Assembly: GCA_035492455.1 (NCBI GenBank) | Contig: DATJJE010000055.1 | Location: 41,090 to 105,089, forward strand | Origin: Gp6-AA40 sp035492455 | Lineage (GTDB): Bacteria; Acidobacteriota; Vicinamibacteria; Vicinamibacterales; UBA2999 | DNA: 64,000 bases | Reading direction: 5' to 3' | Shown: positions 18,143 to 26,139 of the stretch, piece by piece | Numbering within the stretch: position 1 is the first letter of the stretch | Layout of the letters: every line of letters begins with the position of its first letter | Translations under genes and position numbers: made by a program | The notes under the pieces: model-generated | What the model was told of the DNA's origin: nothing | The model's input: the letters and a program-made list of their open reading frames with translations, nothing else | Database searches by the model: none

Positions 18143-18958
18143 ATGACGGAGCCACAGCGCAGCGATTCTGTCCGCACGCCAGCTTCAGCCGACGCCGAGC
18201 GCCAGGCGCGCATCGAAGAGCTCCTCATTTCCGGCCTGGATCATTACTTCGCCGAAGATTACGAACAGGCGATCAATGTCTGGTCGCGCGTCATCTTCCT
18301 CGACCGCGATCACGATCGCGCACGCGCGTACATCGACCGCGCGCGCAAGGCTATTGCCGAGCGGCAGCGCAAATCCGAGGAGCTGCTGCATCGCGGGCTC
18401 GATGCGTACAAGGTCGGCGACGTTGAAAGCGCGCGCGAGCTGCTGACGCGAGCCGTGGATCAGGGTGCTCCGAACGACGAAGCGCTGGTCCTCCTCGAAC
18501 GCATCGGTCGTCTTGACGGCAGCGGTTTCGACGCGCCGCCGCAGCGCAGGGCGATCCCCGCACGCCGCACTGCCGAACAGTCGACATCGGGCGAACGTCC
18601 GCGGCGGTGGCCGTGGGCGGTTGGCGCGTTGCTTGGTGTATCGCTCGGCATTGCCGTCTACTACGGCGCCGCGCCAGCGCTGTCATGGCTCTCGGACGTT
18701 CCAGCCGGCACGCAAGCGGCCACGACGATTGCACCAGAACCGCTGCCGATCGTACGCAGCGCCGACACGCTGCTCGATCGCGCGCGCTCGCTGTACGCGG
18801 GTGGACACCTGCGCGATGCCTTGCGCCTCCTCGATCGCATCGGCATCGGAGATCCGCTTCGTCCGGAGGTCGATCGCCTGCGCGCCGACATCCAGCGCGA
18901 TCTGCTGGCGGCTATGTCGACGCACACATCCGACACCGCGGCAGGGATACGCCGGTGA
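18143..18958 (+). CDS. TPR-containing single-pass membrane protein
   Basis: 271 residues from the ATG at 18143, where a TTG immediately before it is also in frame. Two tetratricopeptide-like helical pairs span about 25-110 ('GLDHYFAEDYEQAINVWSRV', 'GLDAYKVGDVESARELLTRA'). A basic linker and one membrane helix follow at about 155-175 ('WAVGALLGVSLGIAVYYGA'). A further TPR-like unit ('LYAGGHLRDALRLLDRIG') lies on the far side. This is probably a scaffold for protein contacts; the partner is unknown. It has its own promoter, and its stop overlaps the GTG of the RDD gene. Confidence 0.65.
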   Translation: MTEPQRSDSVRTPASADAERQARIEELLISGLDHYFAEDYEQAINVWSRVIFLDRDHDRARAYIDRARKAIAERQRKSEELLHRGLDAYKVGDVESARELLTRAVDQGAPNDEALVLLERIGRLDGSGFDAPPQRRAIPARRTAEQSTSGERPRRWPWAVGALLGVSLGIAVYYGAAPALSWLSDVPAGTQAATTIAPEPLPIVRSADTLLDRARSLYAGGHLRDALRLLDRIGIGDPLRPEVDRLRADIQRDLLAAMSTHTSDTAAGIRR

Positions 18959-19920
18959 AGTGTCCGAAATGCGACTACCTCGGTTTCGAAACCGGCGACC
19001 GTTGTAAGAACTGCGGATACGACTTCTCGCTGCTGTCGGTCGCGGACGCTCCGCTCGATCCGACGCCTGATTACGACATCGATCCGCCGTCTATAGACGA
19101 CCTGCCCGTGCACGTCTTCATCGACGATCGTCGTGAGGTGATGGACGACTCGTTGCGGCTTTCGATCGCGCCCGAAGAGGAGCCGCCATCGGTTCCCGCT
19201 GTTTCGTTGGCGGCATCGGCTCCTACGCCGGTCGATGCGCTTCCGCTGTTCCGGCCACGCAAGGTCGATGATGACGAGCCGCTCATTAAGTTGCCGGCAG
19301 CACCGCGACCGCCACTTGCGGTGCGGAGAACTCCGGATACGCCGCGGCTGCGCCCAATGCCCAGACCGTCATTACGCCCGTCTCCCGCGCCTGCATTGCA
19401 GTTCGCCGAAGACACCGACACGTCTGAGTACGTGGAAGCGATGGCTTCGCTGCGGCCCGAGCCGAAACGCGATGTGCAACTGCCGTCGAGCGACCTCGCC
19501 AGCGAAGCAACCCACCTCGGTACGCGGATTATGGCGGTGCTGGTCGACTACGCGATCCTGCTCGGCATCGATGTTGGCGTCGTCTACTTCACCGTTCGGA
19601 TCGCGGGGTTGTCGATGGGAGAGTGGCGGCTGCTACCGATTGTCCCGATGCTCTCGTTCCTCGCGTTTCTCAAGGTCGCGTACTTCTATTCGTTTACCGC
19701 GGTGGGCGGCCAGACGATCGGCAAGATGGCCGCGGGTACGTGCGTCGTCAGCGACAACGGCAATCCTGTCGGTGCGGCGCGCGCAATGCGGCGCACGTCG
19801 GCTGGCATCCTCTCGTTCCTGCTGCTCGGTCTGGGTTTCGTTCCCGCGCTTTTTGGGGACGGTCGTGCGCTTCACGATCGCCTCTCGGGCACGCGCGTCA
19901 TCCGTCTCCGGTCCGTCTGA
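18955..19920 (+). CDS. Zinc-ribbon plus RDD-domain membrane protein
   Basis: 321 residues from a GTG overlapping the previous stop; the much longer in-frame extension upstream is not used. The N-terminus is a four-cysteine ribbon ('VKCPKCDYLGFE' and 'CKNCGYDFSLL'). It is followed by about 140 low-complexity Pro/Asp-rich residues. An RDD domain with three helices follows from about residue 195 ('LGTRIMAVLVDYAILLGIDV', 'GGQTIGKMAAG', 'DGRALHDRLSGTRVI'). RDD proteins are integral-membrane proteins of uncertain, possibly transport, function. It is likely co-expressed with the TPR membrane protein. Confidence 0.8.
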   Translation: MKCPKCDYLGFETGDRCKNCGYDFSLLSVADAPLDPTPDYDIDPPSIDDLPVHVFIDDRREVMDDSLRLSIAPEEEPPSVPAVSLAASAPTPVDALPLFRPRKVDDDEPLIKLPAAPRPPLAVRRTPDTPRLRPMPRPSLRPSPAPALQFAEDTDTSEYVEAMASLRPEPKRDVQLPSSDLASEATHLGTRIMAVLVDYAILLGIDVGVVYFTVRIAGLSMGEWRLLPIVPMLSFLAFLKVAYFYSFTAVGGQTIGKMAAGTCVVSDNGNPVGAARAMRRTSAGILSFLLLGLGFVPALFGDGRALHDRLSGTRVIRLRSV

Positions 19921-19935
19921 CCGCGGGACTCCGCC

Positions 19936-20406
19936 ATGTCTCTGCGGCGTCTAGGCGTCTTCATCGCAACCTGTGCGCACGTTGGCTACGCGCCGGTTGC
20001 CCCGGGTACGTGGGGCTCCGCCGTTGGCCTGTTCGTCTACTACCTCGTCCGCCGTCAGGGCTCGATGACAGTCGAACTGGCCGTAATCGCTGTCATCATG
20101 GTCGTCGGGTTGTGGGCCGCAACCGAGGCGGAACATCACTTTGGTGGAATCGATCCGGGGCCGGTGGTGATCGATGAGGTCATCGGGATGTTGATCACGC
20201 TGGCGCTGCATCCGGTGAACGTGTTGGGCGCTGTTCTGGGATTTCTGATCTTTCGCGTGCTCGACGTCGTCAAGCCGTGGCCGGCACGACGCCTCGAGCT
20301 GCTGCCCGGAGGGTTCGGCGTTGTGCTCGACGACGTGATGGCGGGTATCTATGGGAACCTGTTGATGTGGGCCTCCATCCGTCTTCTGCCAACCTGGTTT
20401 ACATGA
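19936..20406 (+). CDS. pgpA: Phosphatidylglycerophosphatase A
   Basis: 156 residues. Family motifs: 'GYAPVAPGTWGSAVG' near the N-terminus, 'DPGPVVIDEVIGMLI', then 'FRVLDVVKPWPARRLE' and 'GGFGVVLDDVMAGIY' with the conserved acidic residues. Several hydrophobic helices place it in the inner membrane. Known role: dephosphorylates phosphatidylglycerol phosphate to phosphatidylglycerol. The stop overlaps the ATG of cinA (ATGA), and the pgpA-cinA pairing is a common arrangement. Confidence 0.94.
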   Translation: MSLRRLGVFIATCAHVGYAPVAPGTWGSAVGLFVYYLVRRQGSMTVELAVIAVIMVVGLWAATEAEHHFGGIDPGPVVIDEVIGMLITLALHPVNVLGAVLGFLIFRVLDVVKPWPARRLELLPGGFGVVLDDVMAGIYGNLLMWASIRLLPTWFT

Positions 20407-21668
20407 AGCCAATCCGGCGTGCCGCGATCATCGCCGTCGGCAGCGAGATGCTGACGCCGTCAAAGATGGACACCAACTCGCTGTTCATCACCGAGCAGCT
20501 GAACCTGATCGGCATCCAGCTCGCGTTCAAGACGGTTGTGGGCGACGACCGCGGCGACCTCGAGGCCGCGGTGCGGGAGGCGCTTGCGCGTGTGGACCTC
20601 CTTGTCTGTTGCGGTGGCCTGGGGCCCACCGATGACGACTTGACGCGCGACGTCGTCGCTGACGTTTTGAATCGACCGCTCATCGAGGACGCATCGATCA
20701 CGGCGAAGATCCGCGATCGATTCGAGCGACGGGGGCTGCAGATGCCGGAGATCAACCGTCGTCAGGCGATGGTGCCGACGGGCGCGCACGTGTTGCCCAA
20801 TGCGGCCGGCACGGCGCCAGGCCTGTCGATTGACAACAGCGATCAGCTGGTGCTGCTGCTTCCCGGCCCCCCGCGCGAGCTGAAGCCGATGATGACGAGC
20901 GTCACCGAGACGCTTCTGCGCGAGCGCGCGGGTGGCATGTCGCTCGTTCGCCGCGTCATCAAGATTACCGGACGCAGCGAGTCGCACACCGAGGAAGCCG
21001 TTCAGCCGTTCTATGCGGAGTGGGCGCGCGCGAAGGTTCCTATTTCGGCGACGATTCTCGCGTCCCTTGGGCAGATCGAGCTGCACCTGACGGCCTGCTG
21101 TGCCTCGAGAGAGGAGGCCGAAGCGGCGCTCGATGCCGCCATCGAGCAGGTCAAGAGTGTCATGGGGCTGCACGTTTACAGCACCGACGGCCGTGCGCTC
21201 GAAGAAGTGCTTGGCGCGATGCTCATCGAGCGCAAGCTGTGGATCGCGGTCGCGGAGTCGTGTACCGGCGGCCTGATTGCGTCGCGTCTGACCGACGTGC
21301 CCGGCAGCTCGCGCTACGTCGAGCGCGGAGTCGTCAGCTACAGCAACGCTGCGAAAACAGAGTTGCTTGGAGTTCCTGCGGAAATGATCCAGACGCACGG
21401 CGCGGTGAGCGAGCCGGTCGCCACCGCAATGGCTGGAGGCATCCGCGCGCGGGCGCGCACGGACATCGGCGTGGGCGTGACAGGCATTGCCGGGCCGGAC
21501 GGTGGAACCCCGGAGAAACCAGTCGGCACCGTCTGCATCGCCGCGGCGTCGGCCGGCGCTCCGCGGGTACGGACGTTCCGCTTCGTCGGCGGCCGGGAGA
21601 TGGTGAAGTTTCAGGCCTCGCAGGCGGCGATGGATATGGTCCGCCGGATGCTGCTCGAGTCTATTTAA
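20403..21668 (+). CDS. cinA: CinA-type nicotinamide-nucleotide amidase
   Basis: 421 residues from the ATG at 20403. The N-terminal molybdopterin-binding-like (COG1058) domain has 'IAVGSEMLTPSKMDTNSLFI' and 'CCGGLGPTDDDLTRDV'. The C-terminal amidase domain has 'VAESCTGGLIASRLTDVPGS', 'GVVSYSNAAKTELLGVP' and 'GVTGIAGPDGGTPEKPVG'. Known role: removes the amide from NMN in pyridine-nucleotide salvage; the N-terminal part acts as a pyrophosphatase. It overlaps pgpA at the start, and its last eight bases overlap the convergent ABM gene. Confidence 0.95.
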   Translation: MKPIRRAAIIAVGSEMLTPSKMDTNSLFITEQLNLIGIQLAFKTVVGDDRGDLEAAVREALARVDLLVCCGGLGPTDDDLTRDVVADVLNRPLIEDASITAKIRDRFERRGLQMPEINRRQAMVPTGAHVLPNAAGTAPGLSIDNSDQLVLLLPGPPRELKPMMTSVTETLLRERAGGMSLVRRVIKITGRSESHTEEAVQPFYAEWARAKVPISATILASLGQIELHLTACCASREEAEAALDAAIEQVKSVMGLHVYSTDGRALEEVLGAMLIERKLWIAVAESCTGGLIASRLTDVPGSSRYVERGVVSYSNAAKTELLGVPAEMIQTHGAVSEPVATAMAGGIRARARTDIGVGVTGIAGPDGGTPEKPVGTVCIAAASAGAPRVRTFRFVGGREMVKFQASQAAMDMVRRMLLESI

Positions 21669-22356
21669 TCCCCTTGTAGATGCGCTCGTCATAGAGCGCG
21701 CCCGACAGCGGCGCGAAGGCGGCTCGGAACTTTCGGGTGTGTTCAGCCACCTGGTGCGCCTCGAAGGATTTCTGGTCGTTCCAGATCTCCATCACCGTGA
21801 AATGGTTCGTGCGGTTCGGCTGGAGGGTTGCGTCGAACAGCACGTTGCCGTTCTCCCGTCTCGCCGCCACGGCGAGCTCCTGCAGCATCCCCGGCACCAT
21901 CTCGCGACCTGCTCCCGCATCCGCGTGGGTCAGCACGTAAATCGCGTCGTCGGACGCCACGCGAGTACTCAACTGAACCGCCACAGGCGCGAGCGGACGA
22001 TCGTCGATGGGCGCGAGGAGAGCGTTCTGCAAGTCGTCGCGTAATTTCCTGACGTCGGCCGACGCCTGGTGCGCCTGCAGCGCGGCCGCGTCGCTCCAGT
22101 GCTCCTCGATAGCGAAGAGATTCGGCCGGCCGATCTGCTGCAGGATGGCGACGCTGGTGATAGCCGCCATCTTCTGCGTCGCTTGACGATACGTCTTCAA
22201 CGCGGCAATCGCCCGCCCGACGTCGGATGGCGTCACTTCAAGGTAGACGACGCGCGCCGTCGCGACGGGCGGCGGCGCCGCCGCTGTCTGCGCGCCGGCA
22301 ACGGCTGCGACCGTGAGAAGCCAGAGACTAGCCGACGCTCTTGTAAATCCTCTCAT
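21661..22356 (-). CDS. Secreted protein with two ABM-like domains (copy 2)
   Basis: 231 residues from the ATG at 22356. A signal peptide ('SLWLLTVAAVAGAQTAAA') is followed by two antibiotic-biosynthesis-monooxygenase-like ferredoxin folds. One contains 'VVYLEVTPSDVGRAIAALKT' and 'RPNLFAIEEHWSDAAALQAH'. The other contains 'NRTNHFTVMEIWNDQKSFEA' and 'HTRKFRAAFAPLSGALYDER'. ABM domains occur in oxidoreductases and heme-degrading enzymes; no catalytic residue can be named here. It is closely similar to the gene just upstream and overlaps its end by 29 bases, so the pair is a tandem duplication. Confidence 0.7.
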   Translation of the reverse strand: MRGFTRASASLWLLTVAAVAGAQTAAAPPPVATARVVYLEVTPSDVGRAIAALKTYRQATQKMAAITSVAILQQIGRPNLFAIEEHWSDAAALQAHQASADVRKLRDDLQNALLAPIDDRPLAPVAVQLSTRVASDDAIYVLTHADAGAGREMVPGMLQELAVAARRENGNVLFDATLQPNRTNHFTVMEIWNDQKSFEAHQVAEHTRKFRAAFAPLSGALYDERIYKGIK

Positions 22357-23014
22357 CGAAGAGCGCTCCCGAGAACGGGCCGAACGTGTCGCGGAACTTC
22401 TTCGTATGCTCGGCGACGGCGTGTGCATCCAGCGCCTTGTCGTCCTTCCAGATCTCGACAATCGTGAAGTGGTTGTTGCGGTTCGGTTGGACGGTGGCGA
22501 TGAACAACGCATTGCCCGGTTCCTGGCGCGAACGGATGGTCAAGTCTTTCAGTGCGGCCTCGGCGGTGTCGCGCTGTGGCGGAACGGAATCGGCGTGCGT
22601 GATGACGTACACGGCGCCGGTGCCGCTGACCGTCGCCGATGGCGCGCCGACCGAGGTCAGCAGCCGCTCATCGATCGGGCTGACGCGTGTTGATTGGAGC
22701 ACTTCATCGAGCTTGCGGGTTTCCGCGGAGGTCTTGTGCGCCTCGAGCGCCGCGTTGTCACGCCAGCTCTCGTAGATGGCGAAATGATTTGAGCGGCCGA
22801 CCTGCTGCAGTACATCGACGCGCAGCGCGCCGATGGCGTTTGCGGCCGCACGCTTGTAATCCTTCAGCGCGGTCGCCACACGATTCGTCTCGGCGGGTGC
22901 AACCTCGAGATAGACGACGCGGTACGTCGCCGGAGCGATCGCGGGCGCCGGCGCCTGTGCATAGGCCGCACTGATCGGGTACAGGCAGGCGAGAATGGCG
23001 AACGCACGACGCAT
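22328..23014 (-). CDS. Secreted protein with two ABM-like domains (copy 1)
   Basis: 228 residues from the ATG at 23014; the frame stays open another 1.2 kb upstream but only across the plus-strand thpR and plsY genes. The signal peptide is 'MRRAFAILACLYPISAAYAQ'. Two ABM-like domains follow, with the same signatures as the downstream copy ('VVYLEVAPAETNRVATALKD', 'RSNHFAIYESWRDNAALEAH', 'NRNNHFTIVEIWKDDKALDA', 'FGPFSGALFDERIYK'). It probably acts in the periplasm on a small aromatic or heme-like molecule; that is family-based inference. A heptamer array lies directly before the ATG. Confidence 0.7.
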   Translation of the reverse strand: MRRAFAILACLYPISAAYAQAPAPAIAPATYRVVYLEVAPAETNRVATALKDYKRAAANAIGALRVDVLQQVGRSNHFAIYESWRDNAALEAHKTSAETRKLDEVLQSTRVSPIDERLLTSVGAPSATVSGTGAVYVITHADSVPPQRDTAEAALKDLTIRSRQEPGNALFIATVQPNRNNHFTIVEIWKDDKALDAHAVAEHTKKFRDTFGPFSGALFDERIYKSVG

Positions 23015-23020
23015 CAGAAA

Positions 23021-23048
23021 CCTCCCACTTCCCACTTCCAACTTCAGC
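23021..23048. repeat. Heptamer array before the ABM genes
   Basis: Four seven-base units of the type CTTCCCA, from 23021 (CCTCCCA, CTTCCCA, CTTCCAA, CTTCAGC), total 28 bases. They lie in the gap between the divergent ABM gene and thpR. Confidence 0.65.
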
Positions 23049-23068
23049 ACGCGTGCGAGTATACACAG

Positions 23069-23638
23069 GTGCGACTGTTCGTGGCGGTCGAGATCGGTGA
23101 CACTCTGGCCGCGCGCGCCGCCGACGTCAGCCACGAGCTGCAGCGCCGAGCATCCGATGCGGCACCGCGTGCGAAGGTCACGTGGGTTCCGTCCGACCGC
23201 CTGCACCTGACGATCCGTTTCATTGGAGAAGTTGACGAGCAAACCGGTGCGGCGGTTTGCGAGGCGCTGCGGCCGCCGCTCGCAATCGACAGCTTTGATT
23301 TGGCGCTTGGCGGCGCAGGCGCGTTCCCGAAGGGCGGCTCGCCGCGAGTTCTCTGGATTGGCGTGACGGCTGGAGGTGACGCCCTCCTCGCGATCGAGCG
23401 AGAGGTGACGTCGCGGCTGAGGCCGCTCGGCATCGAGGACGAGGGTCGCGCTTACAGTCCCCACCTGACGCTCGCGCGCGTGCGAGAGCCTGCCGGTCTC
23501 AGAACCGCGCGGCTCCTCGAGGGATTGACCGATCGCGAGATCGGCACGGTCCGCGTCAGCGCGATTACACTGTTTCAGAGCAAGCTGTCGCCGAAAGGTC
23601 CGACATACAGGCCGCTTCTGCGCACACGATTGGGTTGA
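23069..23638 (+). CDS. thpR: RNA 2',3'-cyclic phosphodiesterase (ThpR / 2H family)
   Basis: 189 residues from a GTG. It begins 'MRLFVAVEIGD' and has the two HxTx motifs of the 2H phosphoesterases: 'HLTIRFIGEV' at about residue 47 and 'YSPHLTLARVREP' at about 130. The C-terminal 'ITLFQSKLSPKGPTYRPL' is also typical. Known role: hydrolyses RNA 2',3'-cyclic phosphates. It was historically called 2'-5' RNA ligase. It begins the long operon running to rnhB, with plsY starting directly after its stop. Confidence 0.93.
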   Translation: MRLFVAVEIGDTLAARAADVSHELQRRASDAAPRAKVTWVPSDRLHLTIRFIGEVDEQTGAAVCEALRPPLAIDSFDLALGGAGAFPKGGSPRVLWIGVTAGGDALLAIEREVTSRLRPLGIEDEGRAYSPHLTLARVREPAGLRTARLLEGLTDREIGTVRVSAITLFQSKLSPKGPTYRPLLRTRLG

Positions 23639-24223
23639 ATGGGAGTTATCGCCATCGTTCTCGGATATTCGTTGGGGGCAATCCCCTTCGCGCTTCTGCT
23701 GACGCGATCGCGCGGCGTGGATCTGCGTCATGTCGGCAGCCAGAACGTGGGAGCGGCGAACGTGCTGCGAACGACGGGTGTGTCGCGGGCGATCGCCGTG
23801 ATGCTGCTCGATGCAACGAAGGGCGCCACCGCGGTCATCCTTGCGCGCCTGGTGACAGATAACCTTGCGGTCGTCACGGCTGCGGGCGTCGCGGCGATCG
23901 TCGGTCACATCTATCCTGCGTGGCTGGGGTTCCGCGGCGGCAAGGGTGTCGCGGCCTCGGCGGGTGTTTTCGGAGTGCTCGCGCCGCTGGCTACAGCGAT
24001 CGCCGTGGGCGTGTTCGTCACGACGATTTTCATCACACGTTTCATTTCCGCCGGGTCGGTTACCGGAGCCCTGGCGCTCGCTGTCGCTACGGCAATCACC
24101 GACGCGCCAGGCCCGGTCGTCGCCGGTGCGATCGTCGCCGCACTGCTGGTCATCCACCGGCATCGCGACAACCTGTCGCGGCTCATCGCCGGCACCGAGC
24201 GCCGGATCGGATTGCGTCTGTGA
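23639..24223 (+). CDS. plsY: Acyl-phosphate:glycerol-3-phosphate acyltransferase PlsY
   Basis: 194 residues. Motif 1 is 'GSLGAIPFALLLTR'-like (read as 'GYSLGAIPFALLLTRSRGVD'), followed by 'VGSQNVGAANVLRTTG' (conserved SxNxGAxNxxR), 'DATKG', 'HIYPAWLGFRGGKGVA' and a final 'VIHRHRDNLSRLIAGTERRI'. It has several membrane helices. Known role: first acylation of glycerol 3-phosphate in phospholipid synthesis. The gpsA product, encoded next and overlapping by GTGA, makes its glycerol 3-phosphate substrate. Confidence 0.95.
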   Translation: MGVIAIVLGYSLGAIPFALLLTRSRGVDLRHVGSQNVGAANVLRTTGVSRAIAVMLLDATKGATAVILARLVTDNLAVVTAAGVAAIVGHIYPAWLGFRGGKGVAASAGVFGVLAPLATAIAVGVFVTTIFITRFISAGSVTGALALAVATAITDAPGPVVAGAIVAALLVIHRHRDNLSRLIAGTERRIGLRL

Positions 24224-25212
24224 TTGCGGTTCTCGGCGCCGGAGGGTGGGGCACCGCACTCGCCGTGCACCTGGTGCGTATGGGACACGAGGCGTGGCTC
24301 TGGGGGCGCGATGCGGCGCTCATCCGCGAACTGCGCGCGCGCCGCGCCAATGCCGTCTATCTGCCCGACATCACATTCCCGCCGGGATTGCAGTGCACAG
24401 CGGACGTCGCGGAAGCGCTCGATGGCGCCGATGTTGTCGTCGTGGCGGTTCCCTCGCACGGGATGCGCGACGTGCTGCGGCGTGCTGCGCCACTTGTGCC
24501 TCGTAATGTCATCGTGGTCAGTGCGGCGAAGGGCCTCGAGCGGGACACGCTCTTCCGGCCCTCCGAGATCGTCGAGCAGGAGCTTGGGTCTGGCGTACGT
24601 GTCGGCGTGCTGTCCGGGCCAAGCTTCGCATCCGAAATGGCGCGAGAGCTGCCGACGGCAGTGTGCATTGCCTCGTTGGATCGACGCGTTGTGGAACAGG
24701 TGCAGGCAGAATTTCGAGCGCCGTATTTCCGTTTGTACGGGACACGCGATGTCGTCGGCGTCGAGATCGGTGGCGCATTGAAGAATGTCATCGCTATCGC
24801 CGCGGGCGTCGCCGAGGGATTAGGGCTCGGGCACAACGCGCAGGCTGGACTGATTACCCGCGGTCTCGCCGAGATCGCGCGTCTGGCGTGCGCGGCTGGC
24901 GCGCAGCGTGAAACGCTTGCCGGTTTGACCGGACTCGGCGACCTCGTGCTGACGTGCACGGGATCGCTCAGTCGGAACCGTCACGTCGGTCTCGAGCTGG
25001 CGCGCGGCCGTGCGCTGGCGGATGTGCTCGCCGGCATGAAGATGGTGGCCGAGGGCGTTCGCACCACTGACGCGGCGCTCGCCCTCGCATCGCGTCATGG
25101 CGTCGAGCTGCCGATTGCCGCCCAGGTAGCCGAATTGCTCGCCGGCCGTAAAGATGCGCGGACGGCGCTGTACGATTTGATGTTGCGGCCTCAGAAGGCC
25201 GAGGCCGGATAA
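24220..25212 (+). CDS. gpsA: Glycerol-3-phosphate dehydrogenase [NAD(P)+]
   Basis: 330 residues from a GTG that overlaps the plsY stop; the longer ORF to 23920 is an artefact of the plsY antiphase. NAD(P)-binding 'VLGAGGWGTALAVHL' starts the protein. 'VVSAAKGLERDT', 'GVLSGPSFASEMARELPTA', 'GGALKNVIAIAAGVAEGLGL' with the catalytic Lys, and 'GDLVLTCTGSLSRNRHVGLE' follow. Known role: reduces dihydroxyacetone phosphate to sn-glycerol 3-phosphate. It is co-transcribed with plsY. Confidence 0.96.
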   Translation: MIAVLGAGGWGTALAVHLVRMGHEAWLWGRDAALIRELRARRANAVYLPDITFPPGLQCTADVAEALDGADVVVVAVPSHGMRDVLRRAAPLVPRNVIVVSAAKGLERDTLFRPSEIVEQELGSGVRVGVLSGPSFASEMARELPTAVCIASLDRRVVEQVQAEFRAPYFRLYGTRDVVGVEIGGALKNVIAIAAGVAEGLGLGHNAQAGLITRGLAEIARLACAAGAQRETLAGLTGLGDLVLTCTGSLSRNRHVGLELARGRALADVLAGMKMVAEGVRTTDAALALASRHGVELPIAAQVAELLAGRKDARTALYDLMLRPQKAEAG

Positions 25213-25215
25213 ACC

Positions 25216-26139
25216 ATGGGATTTTTTGACAAGCTGCGCGACAGCCTGACGCGCACGAAACAGCAGATCGTCAGCCGCTTCGAGGAGATCGTCGAGCAGG
25301 CCGACACCGAAGAACAGCGCACTCGTCCTGTCAACGTCGACACCATCGAAGCGCTCGAAGAACTGCTGATCTCTGCCGACATCGGCCTGGCCGCGACCGA
25401 GCGGATCGTCAACGCCGTCCGTTCGAGGGCAAGGCATGGCGAGAGCCTTCGCGACCTCGTGAAGGAAGAGATCCGGAAGGTGTTCGACGCGGTCGAACGG
25501 CCGGCGCCGAACGGCCATCACCCACACGTCACAATGATTGTCGGCGTGAACGGGACCGGAAAGACGACGACGGTCGGGAAACTCGCGAATCTGTTGAAGG
25601 CCGAAGGGCAGCAGCCGCTCGTCTGTGCCGCCGACACGTTTCGCGCCGCTGCCGTCGAACAGCTCGAAATCTGGGCGAAGCGTGCAAACGTGGACATCAT
25701 CCGCGCAAAGGAAGGCGCGGACCCTGCGGCGCTCGTATTCGACGCCATTCAGTCAGGGAAGGCGAAGGGTCGTGATCCCATTCTCGTCGACACCGCCGGA
25801 CGCCTGCACACTCGCGTCAACCTGATGAACGAGCTGGACAAGATCCGTCGGGTCGCGGCGAAAGCCGCCGAGGGTGCGCCGCACGAGGTGTTGCTCGTAC
25901 TCGATGCCACGGTCGGTCAGAATGGATTGCAGCAGGCGAAGGAGTTCACGAGCGTGGCGGGCGTCACCGGTATTGTGTTGACCAAGCTCGATGGCACCGC
26001 GAAAGGCGGCGTTGCCGTTGCCATCGCCAACGATTTGAAGCTTCCCATTCGATACGTCGGCGTCGGCGAAGGAATCGACGATCTGATTCCGTTCTCCGCG
26101 CAGGACTACGTCGACGCGCTCTTCCAGGAGAAGTGGTAG
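25216..26139 (+). CDS. ftsY: Signal recognition particle receptor FtsY
   Basis: 307 residues, the short form without a long acidic N-terminal domain. The N helical domain (about 1-90) is followed by the GTPase domain: 'GVNGTGKTTTVGKLANL' (G1), 'DTFRAAAVEQL', 'ILVDTAGRLHT' (G3), 'TKLDGTAKGG' (G4/G5) and 'VGVGEGIDDLIPF'. Known role: docks SRP-ribosome complexes at the membrane. Its partner Ffh is encoded about 3 kb downstream on the same strand. The stop overlaps the start of ribD. Confidence 0.96.
   Translation: MGFFDKLRDSLTRTKQQIVSRFEEIVEQADTEEQRTRPVNVDTIEALEELLISADIGLAATERIVNAVRSRARHGESLRDLVKEEIRKVFDAVERPAPNGHHPHVTMIVGVNGTGKTTTVGKLANLLKAEGQQPLVCAADTFRAAAVEQLEIWAKRANVDIIRAKEGADPAALVFDAIQSGKAKGRDPILVDTAGRLHTRVNLMNELDKIRRVAAKAAEGAPHEVLLVLDATVGQNGLQQAKEFTSVAGVTGIVLTKLDGTAKGGVAVAIANDLKLPIRYVGVGEGIDDLIPFSAQDYVDALFQEKW

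Noticed and set aside
22328..24259. A 643-residue minus-strand frame joining the ABM gene to a long Arg/Asp-rich extension
   Set aside because: The extension is antisense to thpR and plsY, has no family features, and the signal peptide at 23014 marks the true start.
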